Positions 17,955 to 26,809 of a stretch of 44,085 bases of DNA are shown one piece after another. The notes beneath the pieces were generated by a model, which had not been told where the DNA came from, ran no database searches, and saw only the letters and a program-made list of their open reading frames with translations. The stretch lies in NCBI GenBank assembly GCA_021157415.1, contig JAGGWN010000065.1, positions 1 to 44,085 of the forward strand, in the 5' to 3' direction. The stretch comes from Bacteroidales bacterium (GTDB lineage: Bacteria > Bacteroidota > Bacteroidia > Bacteroidales > VadinHA17). Every line of letters starts with the position of its first letter. Positions within the stretch are counted from its first letter, which is position 1. A program made the translations under genes and the position numbers.

Positions 17955-19976
17955 TTAATTTTTACAAACCGGGAAGGCTGATATTCTGATGCGGGTAGCT
18001 CCCATCGGGATAAGGATCACCGTTTCTTCGGGTTCTGTCGTTTTTACCGGACTCTGTGGGATTCTTTGTATCAGACCTTTCCTGTTGAGTGTCCAGGAGG
18101 GTATTTTCCTGGCTTTGGTCCTGATCTCAATCGGAACATTTTCCGGGGTAAAAGGCATATCCTTATCAGGCCATGGTTTCCGGACAACCTGAAATGATTT
18201 TTCAGGATATGGTTCATGCAGAACCAGCCCATAATTCCAGGAGGAGGCAGGAAATATTTCCCAGGCGGGCCACTTTGCCGTGCCTCCCTTCCGGACATAG
18301 TCCTCTTTTATTTTTAATGAAAAAGTTAAAGGACCATAATTTACGGAGACACTGTTTTTGTTCTTTTCCCATTTTTGCACCTTCAGCGACATAGGCAGCG
18401 TCAGAACGATCCGGTCGTTTTTCCTAAATACTCTTTTGATTTTTATATAGGATAAAGGCCGGCCATTCAGTTTAACTTTTTTACCGTTTATTGTCAGCGC
18501 AGGGTTTGTACACCATCCGGGGATACGAAGATAGAGCGGGAAGATAACAGCCGTGTCGGGGTGGATGGTAAATTCAATCTTTTCTTCAAAAGGATAATGT
18601 GTTTTTTCGGTTATGCTCACTTCAACACCATTTCCGGCTTTTACCTTCACTTCACTGGCGGAGAAAAAGACGGCAGCCACCCCGTTATCAGGAGTTGCAT
18701 ACCATAGATTCTCAGCATAATAGGGCCATCCCTGACCGGAATTATGCTGGCAACAGCGGTGTCTGTGCGGATTCATCCAGAACATGGGTCCGCAGTTATT
18801 GATACCGGGGCATTTACTCATGGAATCGGATTGCGGCATATTGGGAGCGGTCAGGTAACGCAACGCTTTCATATCCGGAGTAAAGGCTGCAGGTAACATA
18901 TTAAAGGCATCATTCTCACAACGATCGGCCCAGACCGGGTTTCCTGTAATCCTGGTCAGTACCTCATCGGATAGCATATCTTCCACGATCCCGCATGTCT
19001 CAATAGCCTGTCGTGGTCCTGTAAAACCCGGTCTGCAGTTTTCATCGCCACCGAATAACCCGCCGGGTACCTGCCCATACAGCCTCCTGACTTCCTGCCA
19101 ATTTCTTTCGGCTGCCCGCAAGTCGGCAGAATCTTTAGACTGCATCCAATAGGTAGCAGGTTCACCAAAAGCCTGGGCAATATTCACATTGTGCCAGCTT
19201 ACAATACCTGTATCCCATCGGGCCGTATTACGGTGAACTTTTTTTGCAAAATCCAGCAGCCATTTTTCTCCTGTGCGGTTAAACAGCCAATACGTGGAAT
19301 ATAACATATCCCCGGCCCGCATCCTGGGCCAGAAACCTACCAGAAATTTCTCATCAGGATAAGTCTGCAGATACTTGAAATATTTGGACATCAAAGCAAG
19401 TACACTGTCATTGCCGGAATATTCATAATAGTTCTGAAGACAGGTCAGCATTACCATGTTGGGCCACAGGTCAGCCCGTCCCCTTAAATGGGTTGCAATA
19501 CCGCTTTTTTCATGCTCCGGGCCAAACCACCCGTCTTCCCGCTGGTTTCTTAATACAGCATGAAACCAACTCTCCGCTTCTTTGATCATCTTTTCGTCAT
19601 GCAGAATATACGCACAATTACTGTAACCCTTCAGCCAATATGGCATCTCTTCCCAACCATGTTCCCCTTTTCCATGCGGATCCAACCAGGCATTGTTTTC
19701 TTTCTGAAGATATTTGCTGATCTCTTCCAGATGACCATGAAACCCGTTGGCCTGGAGTTCCAGTTCCTTTCTTAACCATCCCTTTGGTTTTATGGAACCT
19801 ATGGGTAGTTTAATAAATGAACCGGCTTGCAATGGAGATCGGCTCCCCGTATAAAAGGAATTAACAGATTCGATATCCGGTCTTTGTACTATTGTAATGT
19901 TCTCGTTAACACGGGTAGTACATGATAAAGTAACAAGAAAAATACCTCCTGTTATGAGTGCCGGGATTGCTTTCAT
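17955..19976 (-). CDS. GH127/GH146 family (DUF1680) lipoprotein, beta-L-arabinofuranosidase-like
   Basis: The start at 19976 is fixed by a full AGGAGGT ribosome-binding site and by the lipobox TLSC (C19) that follows; the longer frame adds 14 residues. The 673-residue protein has an alpha/alpha-barrel with HGWEEMPYWLKGYSNCAYIL, then the cysteine/zinc site: E326 and C328 in ETCG, and C408-C409 in HRCCQHN. Spacing matches the E-x-C and C-C ligands of characterised GH127 beta-L-arabinofuranosidases, where one cysteine is the nucleophile. The C-terminal beta-domains contain IPGWCTNPALTING. Substrate may be an arabinofuranoside, but the DUF1680 group contains other specificities. It may be read from its own promoter (-7 at 20080-20087). 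Confidence 0.88.
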   Translation of the reverse strand: MKAIPALITGGIFLVTLSCTTRVNENITIVQRPDIESVNSFYTGSRSPLQAGSFIKLPIGSIKPKGWLRKELELQANGFHGHLEEISKYLQKENNAWLDPHGKGEHGWEEMPYWLKGYSNCAYILHDEKMIKEAESWFHAVLRNQREDGWFGPEHEKSGIATHLRGRADLWPNMVMLTCLQNYYEYSGNDSVLALMSKYFKYLQTYPDEKFLVGFWPRMRAGDMLYSTYWLFNRTGEKWLLDFAKKVHRNTARWDTGIVSWHNVNIAQAFGEPATYWMQSKDSADLRAAERNWQEVRRLYGQVPGGLFGGDENCRPGFTGPRQAIETCGIVEDMLSDEVLTRITGNPVWADRCENDAFNMLPAAFTPDMKALRYLTAPNMPQSDSMSKCPGINNCGPMFWMNPHRHRCCQHNSGQGWPYYAENLWYATPDNGVAAVFFSASEVKVKAGNGVEVSITEKTHYPFEEKIEFTIHPDTAVIFPLYLRIPGWCTNPALTINGKKVKLNGRPLSYIKIKRVFRKNDRIVLTLPMSLKVQKWEKNKNSVSVNYGPLTFSLKIKEDYVRKGGTAKWPAWEIFPASSWNYGLVLHEPYPEKSFQVVRKPWPDKDMPFTPENVPIEIRTKARKIPSWTLNRKGLIQRIPQSPVKTTEPEETVILIPMGATRIRISAFPVCKN

Positions 19977-19980
19977 ATGA

Positions 19981-19987
19981 ACCTCCT
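19981..19987 (-). promoter_or_regulatory. Strong Shine-Dalgarno site of the GH127 gene
   Basis: AGGAGGT is placed 4 nt before the ATG at 19976. It is the clearest Shine-Dalgarno sequence I saw in the window and decides the start of this gene. Confidence 0.8.
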
Positions 19988-20079
19988 TGTTTTTTTCTGA
20001 AATGAATAAAAAATGCATGATACATTGGTGAGTCCCTAAAGAAAAGATATTTTATGCCAAATAATCATGTATGCTCGTA

Positions 20080-20087
20080 CAAATATA
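20080..20087 (-). promoter_or_regulatory. Candidate -7 element of the GH127 gene
   Basis: TATATTTG on the minus strand matches TAnnTTTG about 100 nt upstream of the GH127 start. No TTTG is found 19-20 nt further upstream. The 273-nt gap after nagA supports a separate promoter here. Confidence 0.4.
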
Positions 20088-20249
20088 ATAAAATGGCCTG
20101 AATGATCCTTTGTGTCATCCGGATGATCTTTTATCGTCTATACTGTTTGTCGCCAAAATAATAACCTCGCTTATGTACACTTATGCACACTGTTCATATG
20201 CCGGTGGATTATGCAATGAAAAACCCCAACGCAATATAATGATATCTTT

Positions 20250-21380
20250 TTATTTTGCAGCCATCGTTTCAGCAATATTCAGTTTACCGTTTTTAATATC
20301 AAAGAGGATCAGATCGGCCCGTTTCCCTGCTACAATAGACCCTCTATCATCCAAACCGTACAATTTCGCCGGATTTTTTGTCGCCATATCAACGGCTTCT
20401 CCCAAACCACAGCCGGTAAATTTCATCATATTCCCTATACCAACGGATACCGGCAACGATGCGCCGGCAAAACAGTTTTCCTTTTCATATAAAATCATCC
20501 CTTCCCCGGTTAATCGCACCTCTTTCCCGTCCCAGACATAGTTGCCGGGAGGCATCCCCGCCAGCATGGTCATATCGGAGGTAAGCATAATGCGTTCTGT
20601 TCCTTTGGTCCGGTAGAAAACCTTCACCATCTCCTGAGGAAGATGGAACCCGTCCAGGATGAGGCTACACATCAGCCGGTCTTCGGCCAGTTGCATCCAG
20701 AGAGGGTTGTTAAAGCGATGAATGCTGTTGGCCATGCCGTTGCCCAGATGAGTGACCGTCCGTGCGCCGGCGTCCACAGCCCGTTCAATATCTTCCGCAC
20801 TTCCGTTATGATGGCCCAGAGCCACGACAATATCCTGCTGCACACACTTTTTTATAAACCTCAATGCCCCTTCCACTTCCGGGGCCAGGGTAACCTGAAT
20901 GATCTTTCCCTCAGCAGCTTCGTTCAATCTTTGAAACTCATCCCAGTCAGGCTTTCGGACATACTTCCGGCTATGGGCGCCCCGGTACCCGTCTTCCGGA
21001 GAGATGTAAGGCCCTTCCAGGTGAAAACCGGGAATGGCACGGGCTACCTCAGGATTTCCGAGCGTTGCCGCCAGATTGCCGAAGGATCGCACCAAAGATT
21101 CATGGGAGGCCGTAATTACAGTAGGCACAAAAGTTGTAACCCCGTTTTTTCTATGTTCCCTGACCGTCTTCAGCATGTCCTCCATGGATAAGTCGGGCCT
21201 GGAAAATTCAATGCCGACATTCCCGTTCACCTGGTTGTCAATCAATGCCGGGGCAATATACGGCAAGTCCGTTTTGCCCTGAGGTCTTTCAGTTTTTTTT
21301 ACTTTACGGATAATACCCTTCTCTATTTCCAGAGAGATAGGGCTGTTATCGGAATACAATATCCCTTCAATCTGTTTCAT
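20250..21380 (-). CDS. nagA: N-acetylglucosamine-6-phosphate deacetylase
   Basis: This 376-residue cytoplasmic enzyme of the amidohydrolase fold removes acetate from GlcNAc-6-P, giving GlcN-6-P. Landmarks are ALIDNQVNGNVGIEFS (the Q-x-N-G form also seen in E. coli NagA), the metal-binding glutamate E122 in HLEGPYISP, histidines in ALGHHNG and THLGNGM, and the catalytic aspartate D269 in LTSDMTMLAG. Its C-terminus has the usual GSIVAGKRADLILFD. It is in the same direction as the symporter and nagB, making an import-and-catabolism set for N-acetylglucosamine. The gene is 82 nt from the symporter gene and may have its own promoter in that gap. Confidence 0.95.
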   Translation of the reverse strand: MKQIEGILYSDNSPISLEIEKGIIRKVKKTERPQGKTDLPYIAPALIDNQVNGNVGIEFSRPDLSMEDMLKTVREHRKNGVTTFVPTVITASHESLVRSFGNLAATLGNPEVARAIPGFHLEGPYISPEDGYRGAHSRKYVRKPDWDEFQRLNEAAEGKIIQVTLAPEVEGALRFIKKCVQQDIVVALGHHNGSAEDIERAVDAGARTVTHLGNGMANSIHRFNNPLWMQLAEDRLMCSLILDGFHLPQEMVKVFYRTKGTERIMLTSDMTMLAGMPPGNYVWDGKEVRLTGEGMILYEKENCFAGASLPVSVGIGNMMKFTGCGLGEAVDMATKNPAKLYGLDDRGSIVAGKRADLILFDIKNGKLNIAETMAAK

Positions 21381-21401
21381 AAGGCACCGTCAGTCTGATA
21401 A

Positions 21402-21409
21402 CAAAAATA
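21402..21409 (-). promoter_or_regulatory. Candidate -7 element upstream of nagA
   Basis: TATTTTTG on the minus strand matches TAnnTTTG, 21 nt from the nagA start. No TTTG box is seen at the expected spacing. The surrounding GTATATTTTTGT is shared with the element before the DUF1080 gene at 41201-41208. Confidence 0.35.
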
Positions 21410-21462
21410 TACATTAAAATACCAATAATATGTTAACTAATCAGGTTATTCTACCTATCAGA

Positions 21463-23142
21463 TCAATGTATTTGCAGAATAGCCCAGGCCAGGAATATCA
21501 GACCGCCGACGAAGAGCCAGGCATACAGAAACCCGGCCAGGTCTTCCCTGTATCTTTCCGGAAAACCTTTCCACCGTTCTTTTGTAAACCAGGAAGGCAG
21601 GTCCAGCAATAACAGGTCGTGCCCCATCTCGGCTGCCAGGGGTTTCTGTCCGTTTCTGATCCGGTCCTCGTCCGAAAGCCGGAGCATATTCGCAAAAAAG
21701 CTGTCGATTCGGGCTTTCTCTTCCGGTCTTGTAACCAGACTAACCGCAATCAGAGCAACAAAACCCAACAACATCGCCCATCCGAAGGGAGCCGGTTTCC
21801 ATGGGTACACGATCTCCAGCGAACCGGTATCCAGATAATTCAGAAAATAATATAAGACAAAGGAAGATAACACGCCGGCCAGTGCTCCGTACCGGTTGGC
21901 CCGTTTCCAGACAATCCCGCCGAACACCATAATCCCCATAAAGGCAGCTATCGTTTCTACGAAGAGAAAAGCGTATAATACGCTTTTTACATACAGGGCA
22001 AACAGTACGCCCAGGAGGGTCAGTCCCAGACTCGATATTCTTCCTACCCAAAGCAATTCTTTGTCGGCCGGTTTTCTGTTCACAAACTCTTTATAAATAT
22101 TTTGTGTAAAGAGTGCTCCCGAGTTCACCATAAAGTTTGAGGCGGAAGACATATTGGCAGCAAGTATGGATGCCACCATCAGGCCGGTAAGGCCGGGAAA
22201 AAGGAGCACGCGTGTGGCATATCCGAAGGCCATCTCCGGATCGCTGAGGTTTTGTCCGCTCTGCATGACCAATGCCGCCACGATCAGTCCGGTAAAAGCC
22301 CATCCGATGGTCACCAGGCGTTTCACAAACGAACCGTAGGTCTGGCCTATTCTGCCGTCCCTTTCTGTGCGACCGGTGGCACACATAGACACCATATGGG
22401 GTTGTGCCGTGATGCCTATCACCCCGTTCAGGGCCAGCATGGCTATGGTAAACCAGCCGATACCGAGCTCCGGACTGAACAGGTTGAAAAAATTATCCGG
22501 CAACATCTGCCGAATGCCTGCCATTCCTCCAACCTGTACCATCCCCAAAGGAATAAGCATAATGGAAAGAACGATAATCATGAAACCCTGAATCAGGGTT
22601 GCATAGGCGGAAGATACCAGTCCTCCGAAGAAACTGTAAATAATAAAGGCCACGGTCATCCCGTAAACGACGCCGTCGGTGGAGATCATATTGTTTGTGG
22701 CCACCGAGATAACTTTCCCTGCACCTTTCAGCATGGCTCCCTGGGCAAAAATGAAAAAAAGAATCGCAAAGACCGTATAAAAAAGACCCATAGATCTGCC
22801 GTAACGGTCTTCCACGATCTCTCCCACGGTGGTACGTTCGCTGCGACGATACCAGGGAGCGATCAACCAGTAAAAAGGGGTGATCACCATATTCTTCCAC
22901 TGATACCAGATGGCAGCAAAACCCATCTGGAAGCTGGCGCCTGTCTGGGCTACAAAGTTCTCAGAGTGAGTCCCCGCTCCAAAACCCTGGGCGATCATGA
23001 CGATTTTGTTGAATTTCCGTTCGCCCCGGAAAAAACCATCACTGGTTTTCACCCGGCGCATAAGCCATAACCCATAGCCGGTGATCCCCACAAAATAGAG
23101 TACCACTACCAATGTGTCCAGCCAATTAAAACCCTGATCCAT
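21463..23142 (-). CDS. Sodium/solute symporter (SSS family)
   Basis: This 559-residue membrane protein has about 13 hydrophobic segments and SSS landmarks, including FGAGTHSENFVAQTGASFQMG near residue 55 and TVGEIVEDRYGR near 105. Family knowledge: such proteins use a sodium gradient to import sugars, sialic acids, amino acids or similar solutes. It lies between nagA (82 nt) and nagB (33 nt), all in one direction, so an amino-sugar substrate such as GlcNAc is the natural inference. A hydrophilic region near 465-520 precedes the last helix. No cargo residue is diagnostic. Confidence 0.9.
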   Translation of the reverse strand: MDQGFNWLDTLVVVLYFVGITGYGLWLMRRVKTSDGFFRGERKFNKIVMIAQGFGAGTHSENFVAQTGASFQMGFAAIWYQWKNMVITPFYWLIAPWYRRSERTTVGEIVEDRYGRSMGLFYTVFAILFFIFAQGAMLKGAGKVISVATNNMISTDGVVYGMTVAFIIYSFFGGLVSSAYATLIQGFMIIVLSIMLIPLGMVQVGGMAGIRQMLPDNFFNLFSPELGIGWFTIAMLALNGVIGITAQPHMVSMCATGRTERDGRIGQTYGSFVKRLVTIGWAFTGLIVAALVMQSGQNLSDPEMAFGYATRVLLFPGLTGLMVASILAANMSSASNFMVNSGALFTQNIYKEFVNRKPADKELLWVGRISSLGLTLLGVLFALYVKSVLYAFLFVETIAAFMGIMVFGGIVWKRANRYGALAGVLSSFVLYYFLNYLDTGSLEIVYPWKPAPFGWAMLLGFVALIAVSLVTRPEEKARIDSFFANMLRLSDEDRIRNGQKPLAAEMGHDLLLLDLPSWFTKERWKGFPERYREDLAGFLYAWLFVGGLIFLAWAILQIH

Positions 23143-23175
23143 CGTTTTCGGTTCTTGGTTCTGTGTTCCCGGTAT

Positions 23176-23916
23176 TCATCGCTTTCTTTTCAACAGACTG
23201 GCCGACGCTTCATCCAGGTATAACCAGGTAGCATTATGTTTCTGCAGCGCTGTCCCGGGAATCATCGGAGTGATCTCCGACTCTACCGTACCCTTCACCG
23301 CTTCGGCCTTGCGTTGGTCCGGAATACTGCATATGATTGCTTTGGATTGCAGGATCTGGTTCACCGACATACTGATGGCCTGCCCGGGCACCTCCTCAAA
23401 AGAGGCAAACCATCCCTCTCCCAGTTGTTGTTTCCGGCATTGTTCATCCAGTGTCACCACAAGATATGGATCCTGCGTTTCAAAATCCGCCGGGGGATCA
23501 TTGAAAGCGAGGTGACCGTTCTCCCCGACACCGATAAAAGCCACATCTATGCTTTTTTCTTTTATGATCGCCCCCAGTCTTGCACATTCGGCCTGCGGAT
23601 CACCGGCATCCCCGGTCACATAATAAAACGCTTTCAGAGGGACTTTCTCCACAAAACGCTCCCTAAGATATTTTCTGAAGGAAGCAGGATGTGTGGCAGG
23701 CAGACCGATATATTCATCCAGATGGAATCCGGTCACTTTCGACCAGTCCACCTCCTCTTTCACCAGGGCTTCCAGCATCTCGAACTGTGAAGCGCCGGTA
23801 GCTACGATGATATTGGCTTCCCCCTGCTCCGCAAGGGCCTTCCGGATCAGTGCAGCCCCTTTAGCTGCAGCCCTCTTTCCAAGTTCTTCTTTTGTTTTTG
23901 ATATTATTATCTCCAT
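23176..23916 (-). CDS. nagB: Glucosamine-6-phosphate deaminase-like
   Basis: The start at 23916 ([13 protein letters not shown]) was chosen because the upstream 14 codons are not family-like; this gives 246 residues, close to the usual 240-270. Motifs of the NagB/6-phosphogluconolactonase fold include [19 protein letters not shown] near residue 70 and [14 protein letters not shown] near 128, which carry the catalytic Asp/His pair. It would convert GlcN-6-P to fructose-6-P and ammonia. It begins 72 nt after the fucosidase-fusion gene and precedes the symporter and nagA. Together these genes feed amino sugar into glycolysis. Confidence 0.93.
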   Translation of the reverse strand: MEIIISKTKEELGKRAAAKGAALIRKALAEQGEANIIVATGASQFEMLEALVKEEVDWSKVTGFHLDEYIGLPATHPASFRKYLRERFVEKVPLKAFYYVTGDAGDPQAECARLGAIIKEKSIDVAFIGVGENGHLAFNDPPADFETQDPYLVVTLDEQCRKQQLGEGWFASFEEVPGQAISMSVNQILQSKAIICSIPDQRKAEAVKGTVESEITPMIPGTALQKHNATWLYLDEASASLLKRKR

Positions 23917-23988
23917 ACTGAATAATGTTACCAAGGTTATTACTTCGGTAGTACCCACACCTCATCCCTCCCGGGATTCATTTTCTTA

Positions 23989-26376
23989 TTATTCATTTTC
24001 CGGAACGGAATATACCGCAAACTTCACAATCTCAGGTATGGCCAACGATTCATTTACCATCAGCCGGAGACGCTTCACCTTCACCGCATCAAACGTTATA
24101 ATCAACTTATGTCCAATGCAGGTCCCCTGGAATATGGTTATCCATTTTTCCCAGGAATATTCTTCCACTTTAAATTTCCTCACCCTTTCTCCGTCCATGA
24201 TATTTTCCATCAGCACAATTTGATTCACGGATTGCAACCCGGGAAGATGCAATTCAATCTTACGTCCTTTTCCCGAAGTAACAGCCAGCGGATGGGCAAA
24301 CCTGGATCGCAAGGTATCACCAAATTCCTTCATCCTCACCACATCAGCCTGCGGAATCAACCCCTCAGGGTCCGGGGTTATGCCCAGAATCAATGTCGCA
24401 TTATGCCCGACAGAATGATAATACATATTGATAAGGTCCTTTACCGGAAATATATGACTTTCATCTCCGGGTTCCCAGAACCATTCATGCCGTCCGTTAT
24501 AACCGCGCAACGGAGCATCCGCCATGGCCGGCATCCAGTATTTACCATCAGAATCCCCTTTTTTCAGGAGCTCGTAATTGTTTTTCATGATCTCAGGATA
24601 AAGGATTCCGTCGTTCGAAGGATAAGGAAAAGTAGCCCAACAGGGATAAGGCATTATCCCGCTTTCCGAGCCTCCCCAGCGGGCTTCTGCCAGCTGAGCA
24701 TTGTGATAAAAAAGACAATTGGGCTGATACTGCTCTACCAGGGGCAATACATCCGGCGCCCCCCGCTCCGGGCTGTCCGCTCCACCGTCAAACCATATCT
24801 CGAACAAGTCTCCGTAACGCGTACAGACTTCCTTTACCATTCCTTCGACCATCCGGTTGTACCAGGCCTGTCGGTTTTCCTGAAACGACCCCTCTCCTTC
24901 CACCTTAAAATCATGCACTCCCAAAAAGGAATTCCAGCGGATGCCAAGATATAAACCGGGTTTAATCCCGTATTTTCGACAAGAATTGACAAAATCACGA
25001 ACAAGGTCCCCTTTGCCGTCCTTCCATTTCACTGCTTTCAGACAATAAGGATTCACATCGGACGGATAAAGGGCAAAGCCTGTCTCGTGAGTAACGGTAA
25101 GGATGGCAAATGTTGCACCCATGGCTTTGACAGCCCTTATCCACTGATCCGTATTCAGATTTTTGGGATTGAAAATGTTATAATCGGGGAGGGGTGTGAT
25201 CCTGTTTAAAGGCTGAGAATACCTCTTCCCGTCAAACACGTGGAGATCGTAGGATATCAACACCCCCATCTCCGCCTCCTGCCAAGCCAGCTGACGTGGG
25301 TTGGGAACCGGGTGAACCGTATGAACTATCGGAATACATACAATGTACGACTCGTCACTCTTTTTAACTGCCAGGCTCAATACCCCGGGTTCATCATTTT
25401 CTATATAAACAAAAGGTCGCTCCAGCCGGTCGGGCTTCAGCACGCTTCCGTCGTGCATATGCACCTCCTTGGGCATAACAACATAATCCGCAGCTTTCTT
25501 CCAATGAATGCCATCCGCCGAAGTAACCATCCCTATGAAAGTATGAGCATGGAACACCCCGTAAAAACGATCTCTTTTCCGGTCGTACCATACAGACATA
25601 TCTTCCGTGTCCAAGTAGTCGATTACCGGCTCCGGTTGTATAACAAACGGCCCTGCGGGACTCTTTCCCACCGCCATGGCCTGGTTACGGATGAAACGTT
25701 TCTCATGCGGTTTGTCTCCCTTGACAATCAGATAATACTTAGCGTCGGGGCCCTGTGTGATGGCCGGGTTGACGGTGAGGGTAGTGATGGGACCTGAAGG
25801 CTCTATAATCGGTTTGTCCAGCCTGTTCCAGGGTCCGTCGAGGGAATTGGCCACCGCCACACCAGTGCGCTGATTGTTACGCAACGGCCCCCATAGAGAA
25901 TGGGTGTAGCCCGTATGTGCGATCTCCTCCAGCTGCTCCTGAGACAACTCTTTCTCCCCCAGGTTGGTAGATATATAGTATAGATAATATTTACCGTTGA
26001 AATTTTTGATTTTGGGGTTGTGACAGGTATAGGCATCCCAATGCCCGGGACCCCGTCCTTGCAAAACGGTCTCCTTGTATTTCCACGGGCCGGCAGGAGT
26101 ATCTGAAATAGCATGAGCCACCTCGGAAAAGAGCAGCCACCCAGTAAAACTGTATTTTTTTTGCCACCGGGCATAAAAAAGATGATACTTCCCGTCCTTC
26201 CCTTTGATAATGGAAGCACCCCAGTTATAATATCCCCCGGTTCTGAAGATATTATCCTGAGAAACGGGCTGTAGCCGGTCCCTCAAAAACAAGTCATCCG
26301 GGGGTACCTGTCCCGAAACAGGTAAAACATTGAACAACAGAATCAATACCGGTAACAAAATCTCATACTTATTCAT
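23989..26376 (-). CDS. Fusion of N-terminal beta-propeller GH-like domain and GH29 alpha-L-fucosidase-like domain
   Basis: The secreted protein has 795 residues from the Met at 26376, which starts the signal peptide; an ATG six codons upstream is possible. Residues about 30-345 form a five-bladed beta-propeller of GH43/GH117 type (NWGASIIKGKDGKYHLFYAR, WDAYTCHNPKIKNFNGKYYL, ITQGPDAKYYLIVKGD). Residues about 365-690 resemble GH29, with VTHETGFALYPSDV (the GH29 HHDGF-LWPS segment, altered to HETG) and WFDGGAD holding the likely nucleophile D530. A C-terminal galactose-binding-like domain follows. Two hydrolase folds in one chain suggest a bifunctional enzyme. Neither activity is certain; the fucosidase call rests on fold motifs. 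Confidence 0.75.
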   Translation of the reverse strand: MNKYEILLPVLILLFNVLPVSGQVPPDDLFLRDRLQPVSQDNIFRTGGYYNWGASIIKGKDGKYHLFYARWQKKYSFTGWLLFSEVAHAISDTPAGPWKYKETVLQGRGPGHWDAYTCHNPKIKNFNGKYYLYYISTNLGEKELSQEQLEEIAHTGYTHSLWGPLRNNQRTGVAVANSLDGPWNRLDKPIIEPSGPITTLTVNPAITQGPDAKYYLIVKGDKPHEKRFIRNQAMAVGKSPAGPFVIQPEPVIDYLDTEDMSVWYDRKRDRFYGVFHAHTFIGMVTSADGIHWKKAADYVVMPKEVHMHDGSVLKPDRLERPFVYIENDEPGVLSLAVKKSDESYIVCIPIVHTVHPVPNPRQLAWQEAEMGVLISYDLHVFDGKRYSQPLNRITPLPDYNIFNPKNLNTDQWIRAVKAMGATFAILTVTHETGFALYPSDVNPYCLKAVKWKDGKGDLVRDFVNSCRKYGIKPGLYLGIRWNSFLGVHDFKVEGEGSFQENRQAWYNRMVEGMVKEVCTRYGDLFEIWFDGGADSPERGAPDVLPLVEQYQPNCLFYHNAQLAEARWGGSESGIMPYPCWATFPYPSNDGILYPEIMKNNYELLKKGDSDGKYWMPAMADAPLRGYNGRHEWFWEPGDESHIFPVKDLINMYYHSVGHNATLILGITPDPEGLIPQADVVRMKEFGDTLRSRFAHPLAVTSGKGRKIELHLPGLQSVNQIVLMENIMDGERVRKFKVEEYSWEKWITIFQGTCIGHKLIITFDAVKVKRLRLMVNESLAIPEIVKFAVYSVPENE

Positions 26377-26409
26377 GGTGTTCTGCTCAAGCATTGCAGG
26401 AATAATAAA

Positions 26410-26439
26410 TATTTGTAAATATAATATTTGTAAATATAA
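26410..26439. repeat. Two tandem 15-bp AT-rich repeats
   Basis: Two exact copies of a 15-bp unit containing TATTTGTAAATATAA (26410-26424, 26425-26439) lie just upstream of the fucosidase-fusion start. Read on the minus strand, each contains TATATTTA, one base off the TAnnTTTG -7 consensus. They may be duplicate promoter or operator half-sites. Confidence 0.6.
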
Positions 26440-26476
26440 TAAATAAGAAAATATCTTTCTCAGAGATTGTGTTGTA

Positions 26477-26523
26477 TGTATTAATTATGTCGTATGTTTG
26501 AAACATACGACATAATTAATACA
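26477..26523. repeat. Perfect 47-bp AT-rich palindrome
   Basis: Arms 26477-26499 and 26501-26523 are perfect reverse complements (23 bp each) around a single central base. No T-tract follows on either strand, so an intrinsic terminator is unlikely. A dimeric regulator site or a cruciform element is possible. Confidence 0.75.
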
Positions 26524-26634
26524 CAATAATTTACAAAATTATTTGCCATCCCATTCTTTCTTCTTCTGCGGCCGGCAAAACATAACTTCCACGCCATCCG
26601 GTAAATGCCCTGCGATCCTGTCCGATAATTTTTA

Positions 26635-26656
26635 CCTACGTAGGCATCTACGTAGG
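26635..26656. repeat. Double CTACGTAG palindrome, right copy
   Basis: CCTACGTAGG at 26635-26644 and TCTACGTAGG at 26647-26656 repeat with a 12-bp period, matching the element at 13204-13225 in sequence, spacing and orientation. Surrounding sequence is not conserved beyond it. Confidence 0.7.
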
Positions 26657-26809
26657 TGCGTTGTACCCCCCTATTACTTACTACGTTCCGTCACTATGGA
26701 CTGATGTTTGGAAAATGGCAGATAACAAAAACTTTTTCTGTCGTTGCCAGCCTGGTAAGAACGGATCTTATCCGAGGATATCTTTTCATTGTCATTGTTT
26801 GAACCATGC

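Larger units (their letters stand above)
26440..26809. other. 370-nt intergenic stretch with palindromes, no gene
   Basis: No coding sequence is supported between the fucosidase fusion and otsAB. The stretch holds a 47-bp palindrome (26477-26523) and a double CTACGTAG element (26635-26656), listed separately. No terminator with a clear T-tract was found for otsAB. Confidence 0.6.
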
